Shown here: in pieces, positions 37,206 to 46,172 of the stretch
How positions within the stretch are numbered: position 1 is the first letter of the stretch
How the letters are laid out: each line of letters begins with the position of its first letter
Assembly: GCF_019448255.1 (NCBI RefSeq)
Contig: NZ_CP080410.1
Coordinates: 2,788,279-2,852,278, forward strand
From: Qipengyuania flava
GTDB taxonomy: Bacteria; Pseudomonadota; Alphaproteobacteria; Sphingomonadales; Sphingomonadaceae
Direction: 5' to 3'
Length of the DNA: 64,000 bases
Position numbers and translations under genes: made by a program
Notes under the pieces: model-generated
Told to the model about the DNA's origin: nothing
Database searches by the model: none
What the model saw: the letters and a program-made list of their open reading frames with translations, nothing else

Positions 37206-38078
37206 CTAACGCGTCGGAACCGGCATTTCGCCCGAGTAATCGTAGAACCCGCGGCCGGTCTTGCGGCCGAGCCATCCGGCTTCGACATACTTCACCAGCA
37301 GCGGTGCGGGCCGGTACTTCGCATCGCGGGTGGTCTTGTAGAGCACCATGATGATGTCGAGGCAGGTATCGAGGCCGACGAAATCGGCGAGCTGCAGCGG
37401 GCCCATCGGGTGATTGAGGCCGAGGCGGCAGCCCTTGTCGATGTCCTCGATCCCCGCGGTCGACTGGCCGAGGACGAAGATCGCTTCGTTGATCATCGGC
37501 AGGAGGATACGGTTGACGACGAAGCCGGGTTCGTCCTGACTGAGGACCACTTCCTTGCCCAGGCTTTCGGCAAAGGCGGTCGTGCGGTCGGTGGTCGCCT
37601 GCGCGGTGGCGAGGCCGGGGATGACCTCGATCAGCTTCATCACCGGGACCGGGTTGAAGAAGTGCAGGCCGATGAAACGCGCCGGGTCGGGCGAATAGTT
37701 CGCCATGCGCGTGATCGGGATCGAGCTGGTGTTCGAGGCCATGATCGCGTCGGCGGCGAGCATTTGGCCGGCCTTCTCGAAGATCGCCTTCTTGATCTCT
37801 TCTTTCTCGGTCGCCGCTTCGATGATCAGGCTTGCGTCCTGCATCGGGGCGTAATCGCCGACCGGGGTGATGCGCTTGAGCGTCGCTTCGGCATCGGCAA
37901 TTTCCATCTTGCCCTTGCCGACCAGTTTGCCGAGGCCCTTGTCGATACCGGCGACCGCTTTCTCTGCGACCTCGAGGCTGACGTCGGCCAGCAGCACGTC
38001 CATGCCGTGCGCGGCCACGGTCTGGGCAATGCCCGAACCCATCTGGCCCGCGCCGATGATAGCGACCGTCTTGTTCAT
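37206..38078 (-). CDS. hbd: 3-hydroxybutyryl-CoA dehydrogenase
   Basis: A 290-residue NAD(P)-dependent enzyme that interconverts acetoacetyl-CoA and 3-hydroxybutyryl-CoA in fatty acid or butanoate metabolism. The Rossmann motif [24 protein letters not shown], the catalytic His in [19 protein letters not shown] and the C-terminal [15 protein letters not shown] are typical. ATG 38078 is preferred over 38087 because GAAGGA then lies eight bases upstream. Its 3' end abuts palindromic repeat copy 2. Confidence 0.95.
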   Translation of the reverse strand: MNKTVAIIGAGQMGSGIAQTVAAHGMDVLLADVSLEVAEKAVAGIDKGLGKLVGKGKMEIADAEATLKRITPVGDYAPMQDASLIIEAATEKEEIKKAIFEKAGQMLAADAIMASNTSSIPITRMANYSPDPARFIGLHFFNPVPVMKLIEVIPGLATAQATTDRTTAFAESLGKEVVLSQDEPGFVVNRILLPMINEAIFVLGQSTAGIEDIDKGCRLGLNHPMGPLQLADFVGLDTCLDIIMVLYKTTRDAKYRPAPLLVKYVEAGWLGRKTGRGFYDYSGEMPVPTR

Positions 38079-38146
38079 CGAATTCATCCTTCGCATGTGC
38101 AGCAAAGCGTGTGCACTAGCGAAGGCTGGAGGTGCTGGCTAGCGCG

Positions 38147-38728
38147 CTATGCGCGATTGGCGCCCGGAACCCACTTCACATCGCCCTTGCCATCACCGTT
38201 CGCGACCCGCGCAAGGACGAAGAGATAGTCCGAAAGGCGGTTGATATAGGCGAGCGCCTGCGGGTTGGTGGCGACCGCGCTGGCCATGGCGGTCATGGCG
38301 CGTTCGGCACGGCGGGCGGCGGCGCGGGCGACATGGAGGCGCGCGGCGGCTTCGCTGCCACCGGGAAGGACGAAGCTGGTCAGCGGCTCGAGCCGCGCGT
38401 TCGCCTCGTCGATAGCGCCTTCGAGCCATTCGACCTGCGAGGCGACGACGCGCAGGACCATCTCCGAAGGCGCGAAATCCTCGTCTTCGCCTGCAGGCGT
38501 TGCGAGGTCGGCGCCAAGGTCGAACAGGTCGTTCTGGATGCGATAGAGGGCTTCGGCGTGCGGGCCATCGGCCAGCGCCACGGCGGCAAGACCGAGCGCG
38601 GAGTTCGCCTCGTCCACCGCGCCGATCGCTTCCATGCGCGCATCGTGCTTGGGCAGGCGCGACCCGTCGACGAGGCCGGTGGTCCCGTCATCGCCGGTGC
38701 GGGTGTAGATCTTGGTGAGCTTGACCAC
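38147..38728 (-). CDS. cob(I)alamin adenosyltransferase, PduO type
   Basis: A 193-residue enzyme that adenosylates cobalamin to coenzyme B12. TKIYTRTGDDGTTGL at the N-terminus binds ATP, and the RAAARRAERAM segment with INRLSDYLFVLARVAN completes the signature. The start is GTG 38728 (MVKLTKIYT); the longer frame has no family-like residues. It lies 13 bases downstream of the HIG1-like gene, and hbd follows 68 bases downstream. A B12-dependent mutase partner is not in the window. Confidence 0.94.
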   Translation of the reverse strand: MVKLTKIYTRTGDDGTTGLVDGSRLPKHDARMEAIGAVDEANSALGLAAVALADGPHAEALYRIQNDLFDLGADLATPAGEDEDFAPSEMVLRVVASQVEWLEGAIDEANARLEPLTSFVLPGGSEAAARLHVARAAARRAERAMTAMASAVATNPQALAYINRLSDYLFVLARVANGDGKGDVKWVPGANRA

Positions 38729-38741
38729 GAAAGCGGTCGGC

Positions 38742-38972
38742 TCAGTTCGCGATGCCGAGCAGCACGGCAACGATCACGATGGCGATCGCCTGGTACTTCA
38801 CGCGGGCGAACATGGCCTTGTTCTGCGCCAGCTGCATATCGGTCGCGTCGGTCTGCTCGCCGCTTTCCAGATCGATCTTGGTGCTCTTGAGGAACGCCAC
38901 GATGCCGCGGACAAGCGACACGACCACGAGAACCATGATGATGCCGAGGACGATGGTGAGGAATGTTGTCAT
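38742..38972 (-). CDS. twin-transmembrane HIG1-like protein
   Basis: A 76-residue membrane protein with two helices (about residues 3-25 and 58-75) flanking a polar loop. The second block, QNKAMFARVKYQAIAIVIVAVLL, matches the HIG1/twin-transmembrane family, whose mitochondrial members associate with respiratory supercomplexes. A respiratory role here is inference. Confidence 0.85.
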   Translation of the reverse strand: MTTFLTIVLGIIMVLVVVSLVRGIVAFLKSTKIDLESGEQTDATDMQLAQNKAMFARVKYQAIAIVIVAVLLGIAN

Positions 38973-38984
38973 AGCCCCACGGAT

Positions 38985-39815
38985 TTAGGCGTTGATAAGC
39001 GAAATACCAGCCGGAAAACGGCGCAAGCGCAGTTGCTCGGCAAGCAACAGTCCATCTTCGCCGCCCTCGCGGCGGTCGGCGAGCGAGGGCGATCCGCGCC
39101 GCTTGGCAAGCTTCTGCCCGCCCCCGTCGGTCAGCAATCCATGGTGGTGCCAGCGGGGCACGGGCAGGCCCAGCAGCGCCTGCAGCAGGCGGTGGATATG
39201 GCTCGCGGCGAAGAGGTCCGCCCCGCGCGTCACCAGCGTGACCCCGTCGGCCGCATCGTCGAGCGTGGCGGCGAGGTGATAGCTCGCCGGCGCGTCCTTG
39301 CGCACGATCACCACATCGCCCGCCTCGCGCGGGTCGGCGAGCTGGCTGCCTGCCAGTTCATCCTCCCAGGCAAGCTCCCCGCAATCGGCCATCGCCCGCG
39401 ATACGTCGAGGCGCAGCGCGGCGGGCTTTTCGGGATCGAGCAGGCGGCCCTTGCAGGTGCCGGGATAGATCGCGCCTTGCGAGCCCAGCCGTGGCTCCAG
39501 CGCCTCGATCTCGGCCCGGGTGCAGGTGCAGGGGTAGAGGTAGCCGCGTTCCAAGAGGCCGCGCGCGGCGTCCTCGTAGGCGTCCAGCCGGGTCGATTGC
39601 GCGGGCACCTCCTCCCATTCAAGACCGAGCCATTCGAGATCGCGGCGGAATTCATCCGCCAGCTCGGGCCGCGAGCGCGGGCCATCGATATCCTCGATCC
39701 GCAGCAGGAACCGCCCGCCCGCCTGCTGCGCCAGATCATGCGCGACGATCGCCGAATAGGCGTGGCCGAGATGCAGCGGGCCGTTGGGGCTGGGAGCGAA
39801 GCGGGTGACGGTCAA
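38985..39815 (-). CDS. gluQ: glutamyl-Q tRNA(Asp) synthetase
   Basis: A 276-residue truncated glutamyl-tRNA synthetase paralogue that attaches Glu to queuosine in tRNA-Asp. FAPSPNGPLHLGHAYSA holds the HIGH-like motif. The zinc ligands C-x-C with a later Y-x3-C (YPCTCTRAEIEAL and IYPGTCKG) and a KLAKR motif in place of KMSKS are present. The anticodon-binding half is absent, as expected. The start is TTG 39815; no ATG or GTG gives the correct N-terminus. The common symbol is gluQ, also written gluQRS. Confidence 0.94.
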   Translation of the reverse strand: MTVTRFAPSPNGPLHLGHAYSAIVAHDLAQQAGGRFLLRIEDIDGPRSRPELADEFRRDLEWLGLEWEEVPAQSTRLDAYEDAARGLLERGYLYPCTCTRAEIEALEPRLGSQGAIYPGTCKGRLLDPEKPAALRLDVSRAMADCGELAWEDELAGSQLADPREAGDVVIVRKDAPASYHLAATLDDAADGVTLVTRGADLFAASHIHRLLQALLGLPVPRWHHHGLLTDGGGQKLAKRRGSPSLADRREGGEDGLLLAEQLRLRRFPAGISLINA

Positions 39816-39934
39816 TTGGGCGCGCCCTGTCGGCAGGATGGTGGAAAGGCTGTGGATAGCCTGTCTGTAACAGTCTTGACCCTTTCCCGTGCAAGTGCAT
39901 TTTTCAAGCCAAGAGATCGGGAGGGACGCACGAC

Positions 39935-40543
39935 GTGTTCAAGGCCGAACTGCTTGAAAGGGCCGCACGGTTCCGCAGCTGCGAGGACGACCCGACGCGC
40001 AATTTGCAGTCGTGTCCCAGCCTCGTCCTCAACGCGGACTACACGCCGCTTTCCTATTATCCGCTAAGCCTGTGGCCGTGGCAGACGGCGATCAAGGCGA
40101 TCTTCCTCGACCGGGTCGACGTGATTGCGACCTACGACCGCGAAGTGCACTCGCCCTCTCTCGACATGAAGATCCCCAGCGTGATCGCGCTGAAGCAATA
40201 TGTGAAACCGAGCGAGTTTCCCGCCTTCACGCGCTTCAACCTGTTCCTGCGCGACCGGTTCAGCTGTCAGTTCTGCGGCGACATGAACAACCTCACCTTC
40301 GACCACGTGGTCCCGCGCCGCCTGGGCGGCAAGACCACGTGGGAGAACATCGCCACCGCCTGCGCGCCCTGCAACATGAAGAAAGGCGGCCGCACGCCGA
40401 AACAGGCCGGGATGCGGCTCTACAACGAGCCGATCCGCCCGACGCACTGGCAGCTGCAGCAGCATGGCAAGATGTTCCCGCCGAACTACCTCCACGAGAC
40501 GTGGCGCGACTGGCTCTACTGGGACATCGAGCTGGAAGCGTAG
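39935..40543 (+). CDS. HNH endonuclease domain protein
   Basis: A 202-residue protein of a conserved bacterial HNH family that is not linked to mobile elements. The N-terminus has LVLNADYTPLSYYPLSLWPWQTAIKAIF. The nuclease has the first zinc knuckle CQFCG, the HNH core TFDHVVPRRLGGKTTWENIATAC and the second knuckle CAPCNMKKGG. Start GTG 39935 has GGGAGGGA upstream. The cellular role of the family is not established; repair is often proposed. Confidence 0.9.
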   Translation: MFKAELLERAARFRSCEDDPTRNLQSCPSLVLNADYTPLSYYPLSLWPWQTAIKAIFLDRVDVIATYDREVHSPSLDMKIPSVIALKQYVKPSEFPAFTRFNLFLRDRFSCQFCGDMNNLTFDHVVPRRLGGKTTWENIATACAPCNMKKGGRTPKQAGMRLYNEPIRPTHWQLQQHGKMFPPNYLHETWRDWLYWDIELEA

Positions 40544-40544
40544 G

Positions 40545-41063
40545 CTAGTCTACGCCTGAAGAATTTCTCACCCACTCGAAACCAGCAAGCCGGCCAAGAA
40601 TATCGACCTGTGTCTCCATGCTGAAAATCTTGAAGTGCTTCAGTTCGGGATCGTCGCCCCCCTGGTAGTCAGGAAGTCGGCTTCGCCACTCGGATTCCTC
40701 TGCAACCAAAAAGGGGAAGGCCCCTTTTGCGTCAGGAATCTTGGGGAGGTTGTCGAGCTCGGCAGCGAGGACGTTGAACAGGTCGACAAACTCTTCCTGT
40801 ATTACAACAGCTTGTACGGCATCGAATTCGAGACGGAAAACGCGGTCGCCTTCCACAATCGGGCGCCCCTTCCCGAACACTGACTGCAGTTCGGCTTCAA
40901 CATCCGGATCATCGCTAAAGCCCCCGATCTGGACTTCTGAATCCAGAGTAACCGAAGGGATGAGATCAGCAATCAGACCGGTCCCGTCGAGTGACAATTT
41001 GATGTTCCGCAGAGGCGAGGCGAAGGTCTCGAGCGCAACGGCCGGGGAGTAACGCCCGATCAT
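40545..41063 (-). CDS. uncharacterised protein coupled to kynureninase
   Basis: I do not recognise a family. The 172-residue soluble protein has no signal or membrane segment. Visible stretches are a beta-rich N-terminal half (RNIKLSLDGTGLIADLIPSVTLDSEVQIGGF), an acidic middle, and an aromatic end (HFKIFSMETQVDILGRLAGFEWV). Its ATG shares one base with the kynU stop (TGATG), implying translational re-initiation. The sequence from 40600 to 41040 is visibly less GC-rich than the kyn genes, hinting at later acquisition. It could be an immunity-like or regulatory protein, but nothing proves this. Confidence 0.7.
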   Translation of the reverse strand: MIGRYSPAVALETFASPLRNIKLSLDGTGLIADLIPSVTLDSEVQIGGFSDDPDVEAELQSVFGKGRPIVEGDRVFRLEFDAVQAVVIQEEFVDLFNVLAAELDNLPKIPDAKGAFPFLVAEESEWRSRLPDYQGGDDPELKHFKIFSMETQVDILGRLAGFEWVRNSSGVD

Positions 41064-42280
41064 CACGTCACCGCCGCCCGTTCGCGAAATTCCTCGCGCT
41101 GCCATTCGCCGCTTTCGAGAACCTCCGCCACGTGCCGCGCCGCCTCGGCCATATCTTCGAAGCGCAGGTAGGACGGTGCGAAGCCGAAGCGCAGGATATC
41201 GGGGTCGCGGAAATCGCCGATCACGCCGCGCGCGATGAGCGCCTGGCAAATGGCATAGGCTTCCGAATGGCGGAAGGAGAGCTGGCTGCCGCGCACATCG
41301 GGATCGGCAGGGCTGACAAGCTCGAGCGAGACGCCGCGCGCCGTAAGGCAGGCGTGGAAAAATTCCGACAGTGCCTTGGATTTTTCGTACAGCCGGTCGA
41401 CCCCGATCTCGGCGGCAAGGTCCACCCCCACCTCCAGCGCGGCGAGACCGAGGATGCCGGGCGTGCCGCACAGCAGGCGCTCGACCCCCGGTGCGGCTTC
41501 GTAATCGTCGCTGAAGGCAAAGGGCGCAGCGTGGCCCATCCAGCCGGTCAGGGGCTGGCGGGTCTCAGCGATATGCCGCTCGGCCACGAAGGCATAGGCC
41601 GGCGCGCCAGGGCCGCCGTTCAGGTACTTGTACCCGCAGCCGACCGCGAAATCGGCCTCGCAGGCGTTGAGGTCCACCGGCATCGCGCCGCCCGAATGCG
41701 AGAGGTCCCATAGCACCAGCGCACCCGCATCGTGCGCGGCCTTGGTGAGGGCCGCCATGTCGAACAGCTCGCCGGTCTTGTAGTGCGCGTGGGTGAGCAG
41801 CAGCAGTGCGACGTCTTCGTCGAGCGCATCGCGCAGGCTGCCGCGCTCAGCCAGCCGCCGCTCGGCAAGGCCCTGCCGCTCCAGCCCCTCGATCATGTAG
41901 AGATCGGTCGGAAAATTGCCCGGCTCGCTCAGCACCACCTTGCGCCCCGGCCGCAGCGCGAGCGCGGCAGAGATCAGCTTGAAGAGGTTCACCGATACGC
42001 TGTCGGTGACGATCACCTCGTGCCCCTTGGCGCCGATCAGCGGGGCGATCTTGGCGCCTACTTTGGTCGGGAGGTCGATCCAGCCCGCGGTGTTCCAGCT
42101 GCGGATGAGGTCACGGCCCCATTCCTCGCGCACCACCTGCTCCAGCCGCCCGGGCGTGGCCTTGGGCAGGCAGCCTAGGGAATTGCCATCGAGGTAGATG
42201 ACGCCTTCGGGCACATCGAAGCGATCGCGAAAATTCGCCAGCGGATCGGCGGCGTCGAGTTCGCGGGCCTTATCCAGCAT
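41063..42280 (-). CDS. kynU: kynureninase
   Basis: A 405-residue PLP enzyme that cleaves kynurenine to anthranilate and alanine. YLDGNSLGCLPKAT, the WIDLPTKVGAKIAPLIGA segment, LVLWDLSHSGGAMPVDL and the lysine site AVGCGYKYLNGGPGAPA are typical. The start overlaps kynB by 11 bases. It is the third gene in kynA-kynB-kynU, which yields anthranilate for degradation or quinolone-type products. Confidence 0.97.
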   Translation of the reverse strand: MLDKARELDAADPLANFRDRFDVPEGVIYLDGNSLGCLPKATPGRLEQVVREEWGRDLIRSWNTAGWIDLPTKVGAKIAPLIGAKGHEVIVTDSVSVNLFKLISAALALRPGRKVVLSEPGNFPTDLYMIEGLERQGLAERRLAERGSLRDALDEDVALLLLTHAHYKTGELFDMAALTKAAHDAGALVLWDLSHSGGAMPVDLNACEADFAVGCGYKYLNGGPGAPAYAFVAERHIAETRQPLTGWMGHAAPFAFSDDYEAAPGVERLLCGTPGILGLAALEVGVDLAAEIGVDRLYEKSKALSEFFHACLTARGVSLELVSPADPDVRGSQLSFRHSEAYAICQALIARGVIGDFRDPDILRFGFAPSYLRFEDMAEAARHVAEVLESGEWQREEFRERAAVT

Positions 42281-42923
42281 CGCCCAGCTCCCGCAGGATG
42301 GCGCGGGTCAACCCCGCATCGCCGCCGGCAATCTTGAGCGGCAGCGCGATCAGTTCGTAGCGGCCTTCGGGCACATCATCGAGCACCAGCCCTTCAAGGA
42401 TGCGCATGTCGTTCTCCAGCACCGCCTTGTGCGCATCCATCGTCTTGCTGTCCTGCGGATCGACGCTGGGCGCATCGGTGCCGACCAGCTTCACGCCCTG
42501 AAGCGCGAGCCAGCGGATCGTCTCCGCATCGATGGCGGTGAACGCGCTGTCCCATGCCTCATGCGGGAAACGCTCGAAGGTGCGGAACAGCACGCGGTCG
42601 ACGCTATCGAGATGCGGCAAATCGCCAACGGAGATCGACCCGCCGCGCACCGTGGTCGCGTCCACCACCAGGCATTCGCCGATGTAGGGATCGAGCTCCA
42701 CGCTTGCGATATCGGGCGCGGTTTCGGAATAGTGCAGCGGCGCGTCGCCATGCGTGCCCGAATGGGTGCTCATGGTCATGCGCCCGACGTTGACGGGCGA
42801 TCCGTCCTCCATCTTCCAGGTCCGCTCGAAGGCGAATTCGGTGTCCCCCGGCCAGACGGGCAGGCCCGGGCGCAGCGTCTGGGAAACATCCCAGATGCGC
42901 CGCTGCGAGCGCCACGAACTCAC
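42270..42923 (-). CDS. kynB: kynurenine formamidase
   Basis: A 217-residue metal-dependent cyclase-fold hydrolase that converts N-formylkynurenine to kynurenine. The motif HSGTHGDAPLH gives the zinc-binding His and Asp residues, and LVGTDAPSVDPQDSKTMDAH is characteristic of KynB. It overlaps kynA by four bases and kynU by 11, so the three enzymes are tightly coupled. Confidence 0.97.
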   Translation of the reverse strand: MSSWRSQRRIWDVSQTLRPGLPVWPGDTEFAFERTWKMEDGSPVNVGRMTMSTHSGTHGDAPLHYSETAPDIASVELDPYIGECLVVDATTVRGGSISVGDLPHLDSVDRVLFRTFERFPHEAWDSAFTAIDAETIRWLALQGVKLVGTDAPSVDPQDSKTMDAHKAVLENDMRILEGLVLDDVPEGRYELIALPLKIAGGDAGLTRAILRELGDAG

Positions 42924-43711
42924 AGCGCAGTCCTCACGCTCAGCAGCTCGGGGAAGAAGGCCGCTTTCAGCACGCCGGCAAGATAAGGTACGCCCGGCGT
43001 CCCGCCGGTGCCCTTCTTGAAGCCGATGATCCGTTCCACCGTCTTCAAGTGCCCGAAACGCCAGCGCTGGAAGTGGTATTCGAGGTCGACGAGCTTTTCG
43101 GCAAGCTCGTAGAGGTCCCAGTATTCCTTGGGATCGCGATAGACTTCGGCCCAGGCCGCCTCGACCTCGGGCGAATGCGTCCAGGGGTCGCCGACCGGGC
43201 GATCCAAAACGTCCTGCGGGATGGCAAAGCCGCGCCGCGCAAGCAGGGCCACTGCTTCGGCGTAGATCGACTTGCGAGTCAGCTCCTCGCGCAGCCCCGC
43301 AGCCACCTCGGGCGTCGCTTCGTGCATGGTGATCATGTCGGGATTCCGGCCGCCGAGCAGGAATTCCATCATCCGGTACTGCGCGCTCTGGAAGCCGCTC
43401 GACCCGCCCAGATGCGGGCGGATGGTCGAATAATCGTGCGGGGTCATCGTGCTGAGCACGTCCCAGCTCTGGATCAGCTGGCCCTGTGCGCGCGCCACCC
43501 GGGCAAGCATCTTGAAGCTCGGCCGTAGCCGGTCTTCACGGATGCACTCGCGCGCTTCGGACAGTTCGTGGAGGCAAAGCTTGAGCCACAGCTCGCTGGC
43601 CTGGTGGACGATGATGAACAGCATCTCGTCATGCGCGTCCGAAGCCGGATGCTGCGCGGCGAGGATGCGGTCGAGATCGAGATAGCTCGAATAGGTGACG
43701 CCTTTTGCCAT
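42920..43711 (-). CDS. kynA: tryptophan 2,3-dioxygenase
   Basis: A 263-residue haem enzyme that opens the indole ring of tryptophan, the first step of the kynurenine pathway. YSSYLDLDRILAAQHP, DEMLFIIVHQASELWLKLCLHEL (with the haem-pocket His) and SGFQSAQYRMMEFLLGGRN are family hallmarks, as is RWRFGHLKTVERIIGFKKGTGGT near the end. It begins 37 bases after the DUF4112 gene on the same strand, so it may share a message with it. Confidence 0.98.
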   Translation of the reverse strand: MAKGVTYSSYLDLDRILAAQHPASDAHDEMLFIIVHQASELWLKLCLHELSEARECIREDRLRPSFKMLARVARAQGQLIQSWDVLSTMTPHDYSTIRPHLGGSSGFQSAQYRMMEFLLGGRNPDMITMHEATPEVAAGLREELTRKSIYAEAVALLARRGFAIPQDVLDRPVGDPWTHSPEVEAAWAEVYRDPKEYWDLYELAEKLVDLEYHFQRWRFGHLKTVERIIGFKKGTGGTPGVPYLAGVLKAAFFPELLSVRTAL

Positions 43712-43748
43712 GGGCGCAAGCCCTAGCGCGACTTGGTGACGGATGAAA

Positions 43749-44165
43749 CTACCCCTCGATCACCTGCGTTTGCGGGTGATGCTTGTCGAGGTGCTTCTTC
43801 ACGATGCGCAGGTTCTTGGTGTTCGAACGGTAGACTACGTCGAACGCGTCGCCCACGATCGGGACCGCGCCCACCGTACTGTCGATCGCGATATTGCCGA
43901 TCATGCGCCACAGCTTCCAGCGCGGCAGGCCGAGGTTCTTCGCTTCCCACACGATATAGGCGGCCATGGCGGCGCTGATGATATCGCCCACGACCGGCAC
44001 GAAGCCAAGCACCGCGTCGAGCCCGATCGGGAAGCGCGTTCCGGGCACCACGAGGCTGCGTTCCAGCACCATTTCCATCGCTTCAATACGCTTGCGGATC
44101 GAATGCGGGTCGGTCCCGGTGGGGATTTCCAGGCCCATGGGGCGGAGGCGGTTCGGGTTTTCCAT
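43749..44165 (-). CDS. DUF4112 membrane protein
   Basis: A 138-residue protein with the DUF4112 signature: FPIGLDAVLGFVPVVGDIISAAMAAYIVWEA, then NIAIDSTVGAVPIVGDAFDVVYRSNTKNLRIVKKHL. Two hydrophobic, glycine/proline-broken segments suggest membrane association. Function is unknown. ATG 44165 is preceded by an in-frame GTG 44168. It lies six bases downstream of the solute-binding protein gene. Confidence 0.88.
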   Translation of the reverse strand: MENPNRLRPMGLEIPTGTDPHSIRKRIEAMEMVLERSLVVPGTRFPIGLDAVLGFVPVVGDIISAAMAAYIVWEAKNLGLPRWKLWRMIGNIAIDSTVGAVPIVGDAFDVVYRSNTKNLRIVKKHLDKHHPQTQVIEG

Positions 44166-44171
44166 CACACC

Positions 44172-45635
44172 CTAGATGGGGGCGCGGGACAGCGGGAACA
44201 AGGGATGGAAGCCCCAGGGGTTCTCGCTGAAGGCCTCGATATCGGCGCGCACCAGTGACCAGCGGATCGGCGCGCCCAGCGGGATATAGCGGTTAGCTGC
44301 GAGCAGGGCCGTCTCGGCTTCGTAGAGGTAGGAGGCTTCTTCGACAGCATCGCTCGCATCGAGCGCAAGCGAGACGAGGTAGTCGCTGTCCTCGCTGCAC
44401 TGCACTTCGCGGATGGAACAGTGGAACTGGTTGAGGAACCAGCGCGGCGAGGCGTAACGCGCCACGCGGTCGCGGAGGGTGATGTCGGCTTCCGAAGCGG
44501 CGTCCGCCCGGGTGGCGGACACACCAATGGTCGCGAAATTGCCGGCCAAGCCGTCGAACAGGAGGTCAGAACCCGGGCCTTCGGGCAGGTAGATCGATAC
44601 GCTCGGCTCGGCCCCGTTGGCCTCGCGCCAGCGCGAAACCCTTTGCCGGGCGTCGCTGCGCCGCTGCTCGAGTGAGAGCGCTGCCCAGCGTTCAGCAGGA
44701 GGCTCCGTTGCCGTCGAAAGCGCGGCCGGGACGATCCGGGTGGACGGTACCCAACCGCCGATGTTGAACGGCTGTATCAGCCCGTTCCGGTCGATCGCCA
44801 TGGCCAGTGCCTCACGCAGGCCTTCCTCGGCGAGGAAACCGCTGGTCGTACGAATATCGAGGCCGAAGAGGCCAATCGCTGCATCGAGGCGCACATTGCC
44901 GCGCGACAAGGGTCCGGCACTGGCCAGCGGCAGGGTCGACACGCGGCCACCCAGCACGAGATCATAGCGGCCTTGCGAGAACCCGTCCGCAGCGGCTGCG
45001 GCGTCCGCCGCCTCGACGCGCACTTCGCGCACGATCTCCAGCCACTCGGGTTGCTCGGGCAGACCGCGCTGTTCGGGCGGGAGAGCTGCAAGGACGAGCA
45101 CCCCCTCCTCCGGCTCGCTGCGTGCCATCAGGCCGGCGCTCTGTTCGCCAAGGTCGATGCCGAGTTCCGGCTGGGCCAGCAGCCGCAGGAAATCGGGCAT
45201 GGGGCTCGTCAGCCGGATTTCGACGACGCGGCCGGTCATGGCGCGAATGTCGCGGACCTTGGCGAGATCCAGGCCCAGCGTGGTGCCCTGCAATTGCCGC
45301 AAGCGGCGCTGCAGCGCGTCGCGAACCCCCTGCGCGGTCAGCCGCGTCCCGTCGGCGAGATCGAATTCGTTGATCCGGAAGATGTAGCTTTCACCGTCGT
45401 CGGTGACGATCCAACGTTCGGCCACACCGGGGACGACCTGCCCGGTCGCATCGAGGCGCACCATCCCGGTCGATTGCGCGGCGCGGACGTGCTGTCCCGC
45501 CATTCCCAGCCGAATGCCTTCGGCCGACAGATCCTGCTGCGACGCGATAAAGGCAACATCGACGACGCCGTCATCGCCTGGCCCCGAACACGCGGCGGTG
45601 AGAACGGCTAGAATGGAAAGCAGGGCGGTCCGCAT
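44172..45635 (-). CDS. extracellular solute-binding lipoprotein, family 5 (peptide/opine type)
   Basis: A 487-residue lipoprotein. The signal sequence ends in TAAC with Cys at about residue 16. The mature part shows the SBP_bac_5 pattern: VVPGVAERWIVTDDGESYIFRIN, a hinge with GLREALAMAIDRNGLIQPFN and a PLF...LSRAP tail. Related proteins bind peptides or opines for an ABC importer, but no permease or ATPase genes are next to it, so it may be an orphan receptor. It heads the run that leads into DUF4112 and kynABU. Confidence 0.83.
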   Translation of the reverse strand: MRTALLSILAVLTAACSGPGDDGVVDVAFIASQQDLSAEGIRLGMAGQHVRAAQSTGMVRLDATGQVVPGVAERWIVTDDGESYIFRINEFDLADGTRLTAQGVRDALQRRLRQLQGTTLGLDLAKVRDIRAMTGRVVEIRLTSPMPDFLRLLAQPELGIDLGEQSAGLMARSEPEEGVLVLAALPPEQRGLPEQPEWLEIVREVRVEAADAAAAADGFSQGRYDLVLGGRVSTLPLASAGPLSRGNVRLDAAIGLFGLDIRTTSGFLAEEGLREALAMAIDRNGLIQPFNIGGWVPSTRIVPAALSTATEPPAERWAALSLEQRRSDARQRVSRWREANGAEPSVSIYLPEGPGSDLLFDGLAGNFATIGVSATRADAASEADITLRDRVARYASPRWFLNQFHCSIREVQCSEDSDYLVSLALDASDAVEEASYLYEAETALLAANRYIPLGAPIRWSLVRADIEAFSENPWGFHPLFPLSRAPI

Positions 45636-45683
45636 GGCCTGCGGTTAGCAGCGCACCGCAGCGGCGTCAGCAAGCCTTTTTTG

Positions 45684-46067
45684 TCAGAGGCTGCGAACCT
45701 GGTGGTCTTCGTCGGCGTAGCGACCGTTGGCGAGCACGGGGCGCGTAAAGCGCGGGGAGCTTTCGCCAGTGCCGACCGGAGCGCGCACGATCTTGGGGTC
45801 GACTTCGGTTTCGAAGGCAATGCCGAAGCGGTTGCCTTGCACCCAAGCGACGTTGCCCTTGACGCTGCCGACGTTGCGCAGCTCGATGACCAGCCGATCG
45901 CCGCGCGTCGCCTCGCCGGCGCCGCCTTCGGCCATCATGCCGCCAGCCGACAGGTTGCGCACCTTGACCTTCACCGTGTCCGGCTGACCTTCGAAGGTCA
46001 GCTCGGCGAACAGAAACAGGCTGTCGCGCGCGACGTTGCGTGTTTCGAGTGAAGACATGGCGGTCAT
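45684..46067 (-). CDS. PilZ domain protein
   Basis: A 127-residue single PilZ domain. The barrel contains VRNLSAGGMMAEG (the NxSxxG part of the cyclic-di-GMP site) and VKGNVAWVQGNRFGIAFE. An N-terminal R-DS stretch instead of RxxxR suggests weak or absent ligand binding. Motility, polysaccharide or cell-cycle output is typical for such proteins. It is alone, with 105 bases to the dksA gene upstream. Confidence 0.88.
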   Translation of the reverse strand: MTAMSSLETRNVARDSLFLFAELTFEGQPDTVKVKVRNLSAGGMMAEGGAGEATRGDRLVIELRNVGSVKGNVAWVQGNRFGIAFETEVDPKIVRAPVGTGESSPRFTRPVLANGRYADEDHQVRSL

Positions 46068-46172
46068 AATTCCCCTTGTTGCGCAAGCATTGGCGCATCA
46101 ACCGGACCCATTTCCGGATAGCGGGGCGAAATTAGGCTCCAGACCTAAAAATTCGGTTAGCGCCGAGGGCGC

